Source: Geovibrio ferrireducens (GTDB taxonomy: Bacteria; Chrysiogenota; Deferribacteres; Deferribacterales; Geovibrionaceae). Taken from it: a stretch of DNA of 64,000 bases. Of this stretch, positions 63,106 to 64,000 are shown one piece after another. The stretch covers positions 1-64,000 of the forward strand of contig NZ_JAJAPB010000012.1 in assembly GCF_026226615.1 (NCBI RefSeq), in the 5' to 3' direction. Each line of letters starts with the position of its first letter. The stretch's first letter is position 1. The notes below the pieces were generated by a model, which was given only the letters and a program-made list of their open reading frames with translations, was not told the DNA's origin and did no database searches. The translations under genes were made by a program, and so were the position numbers.

Positions 63106-63699
63106 ATGAGTAATTTCACCGCAGTCTATATAAACAAGCTGATTAAACTGCTCGATTCCGCCGATACAGAAGCGGTTAACAGAATTATTGAGCTTCTTGA
63201 CGGGCTTGATCCCTTTGAGAACACTGTCTATTTCATGGGCAACGGAGGGAGCGCCGCCACGGCTTCCCATTTTGCAACGGATCTGGGGGTGGGGCTGAAG
63301 CTCAGGGGCATAAAAAATTTCAGTGTCATGTGCCTTTCCGATAATATCCCGGCGGTTACGGCTATTTCAAACGATGTGGGCTACGACAACATATTCTACG
63401 CCCAGCTAAAAAACCGCCTTAAAAAAGGGGATGTGCTGGTAGCCATCTCCGCCAGCGGCAATTCCCCGAACATAGTGAAGGCCGCCGAATACGCACGGAG
63501 TTTAGGAGCACGGATAATCGGCTGCACAGGGTTTGACGGCGGGAAATTAAGGGAACTGTCCGACATAAGCTTTCACGTGCAGACCGAAAAAGGGGAGTAC
63601 GGCCTTGTGGAAGACATGCACATGATACTTGATCACATAATTTATTCCTACTTTGTGGCAACGAAGGAAGGGGCATCCACCAAGTACACTCTGGAGTAG
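63106..63699 (+). CDS. SIS-domain sugar-phosphate isomerase (GmhA-like)
   Basis: This 197-residue protein has FMGNGGSAATASHFATDL near residue 46 and AISASGNSPNIVKAAEYA near 120, and the Glu/His-containing end GLVEDMHMILDHIIYSYF, which is the sedoheptulose-7-phosphate isomerase (GmhA) pattern. That enzyme starts ADP- or GDP-heptose synthesis. Similar SIS proteins also act on other ketose phosphates. CGGAGA sits 6 bases before ATG 63106; ATG 63100 is in frame. The next gene starts 2 bases after its stop. Confidence 0.83.
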   Translation: MSNFTAVYINKLIKLLDSADTEAVNRIIELLDGLDPFENTVYFMGNGGSAATASHFATDLGVGLKLRGIKNFSVMCLSDNIPAVTAISNDVGYDNIFYAQLKNRLKKGDVLVAISASGNSPNIVKAAEYARSLGARIIGCTGFDGGKLRELSDISFHVQTEKGEYGLVEDMHMILDHIIYSYFVATKEGASTKYTLE

Positions 63700-63701
63700 T
63701 G

Positions 63702-64000
63702 ATGATAAAAGCGGGCATGGCCGGATTCGGCAAAATGGGCAGAATAAGGGCGGCGGAGATAGCAAAAAACAGACAGATCACCCTTGCGGCCGTGTATGAT
63801 ATAGACAAAAATATCCTCCCTGCGGACGTGCACATCTGCGATGACTTCGACTGCCTTCTGGAACAGGATATAGACTCGGTTTTCATCTGCACCTACAACA
63901 ACGTGACAGCGGAATACACCAAAAAGGCGCTGCTTGCCGGAAAGCATGTTTTCTGTGAAAAGCCCCCGGCGACAACCTACTCCGAACTGAAAGAGGTGGA
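63702..64000 (+). CDS. Gfo/Idh/MocA-family oxidoreductase, 5' part only
   Basis: The first 99 codons are in the window; the frame is open to its end. The start reads IKAGMAGFGKMGRIRA, a Rossmann NAD(P) site, then AAVYDIDKN, VFICTYNNVTAEYTKKALLAGKHVFCEKPPA, where EKP is the family's conserved Lys motif. These enzymes oxidise or epimerise sugars, often sugar nucleotides. Follows the SIS isomerase by 2 bases, so both likely act on one sugar. Confidence 0.88.
   Translation, partial: MIKAGMAGFGKMGRIRAAEIAKNRQITLAAVYDIDKNILPADVHICDDFDCLLEQDIDSVFICTYNNVTAEYTKKALLAGKHVFCEKPPATTYSELKEV

Overview
This window looks like the chromosome of a free-living, Gram-negative, probably anaerobic bacterium. It carries Tat and lipoprotein exports, a type IV pilus minor-pilin/PilY1 operon, a periplasmic-facing [NiFe] hydrogenase, lysine/DAP and amino-sugar biosynthesis for peptidoglycan, and many radical SAM enzymes. 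The gene set and style suggest Deferribacterota (Geovibrio/Denitrovibrio-like), but this is an impression; no rRNA is present to confirm it. No tRNA, rRNA, CRISPR array, transposase or phage gene was seen.

Layout. 0-1.1 kb: dispersed repeat and an orphan glycine-betaine-type binding protein. 1.1-9.9 kb: MarR regulator; a radical SAM / PHP-glycosyltransferase pair diverging from an OlsB-like/PlsC-like acyltransferase pair (ornithine-lipid type); a soluble GAF-PAS histidine kinase behind a VanX-like dipeptidase. 10-15.3 kb: membrane hybrid kinase, lipoprotein, DtxR-family regulator. 15.3-18.4 kb: repeat cluster, DUF151 nuclease-like protein, then radC-SDR-tlpA (minus strand). 18.5-21.8 kb: tatB-tatC-moaA-larA in one tight operon. 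22-29.8 kb: a six-gene pilus assembly operon (small exported protein, PilY1, four pseudopilins). 29.9-33.2 kb: glmU-glmS. 33.2-38.6 kb: S41 protease lipoprotein, argB-pcm, RpoS-like sigma factor and M24 peptidase. 38.8-43.6 kb: radical SAM protein, [NiFe] hydrogenase small and large subunits and their maturation protease. 43.7-46.3 kb: dapF-dapA-dapB. 46.5-47.6 kb: CWC-type Cys-rich protein, a small anchored protein, and an unexplained structured RNA candidate.

47.6-64 kb is a continuous plus-strand glycan-modification cassette headed by a good promoter and a PilZ (c-di-GMP) protein. It holds a large glycosyltransferase-like protein, TPR-FkbM and FkbM methyltransferases, a class I methyltransferase-like protein, a B12-type radical SAM enzyme, a MiaB-like radical SAM enzyme without a TRAM domain, a DUF115-like protein, and three proteins sharing one ~95-residue C-terminal module (containing 'FGAGRHTEW' and ending 'GLPxGPYPK' in two copies) fused to different enzymes. 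A SIS-domain sugar isomerase and the start of a Gfo/Idh/MocA dehydrogenase follow. This is the best candidate for an undescribed system: a modular surface-glycan (flagellin, pilin, LPS or capsule) decorating pathway.

Three families of dispersed, hairpin-forming repeats sit mostly between convergent genes. Copies differ in sequence but keep their stems, so structure appears to be what is conserved.
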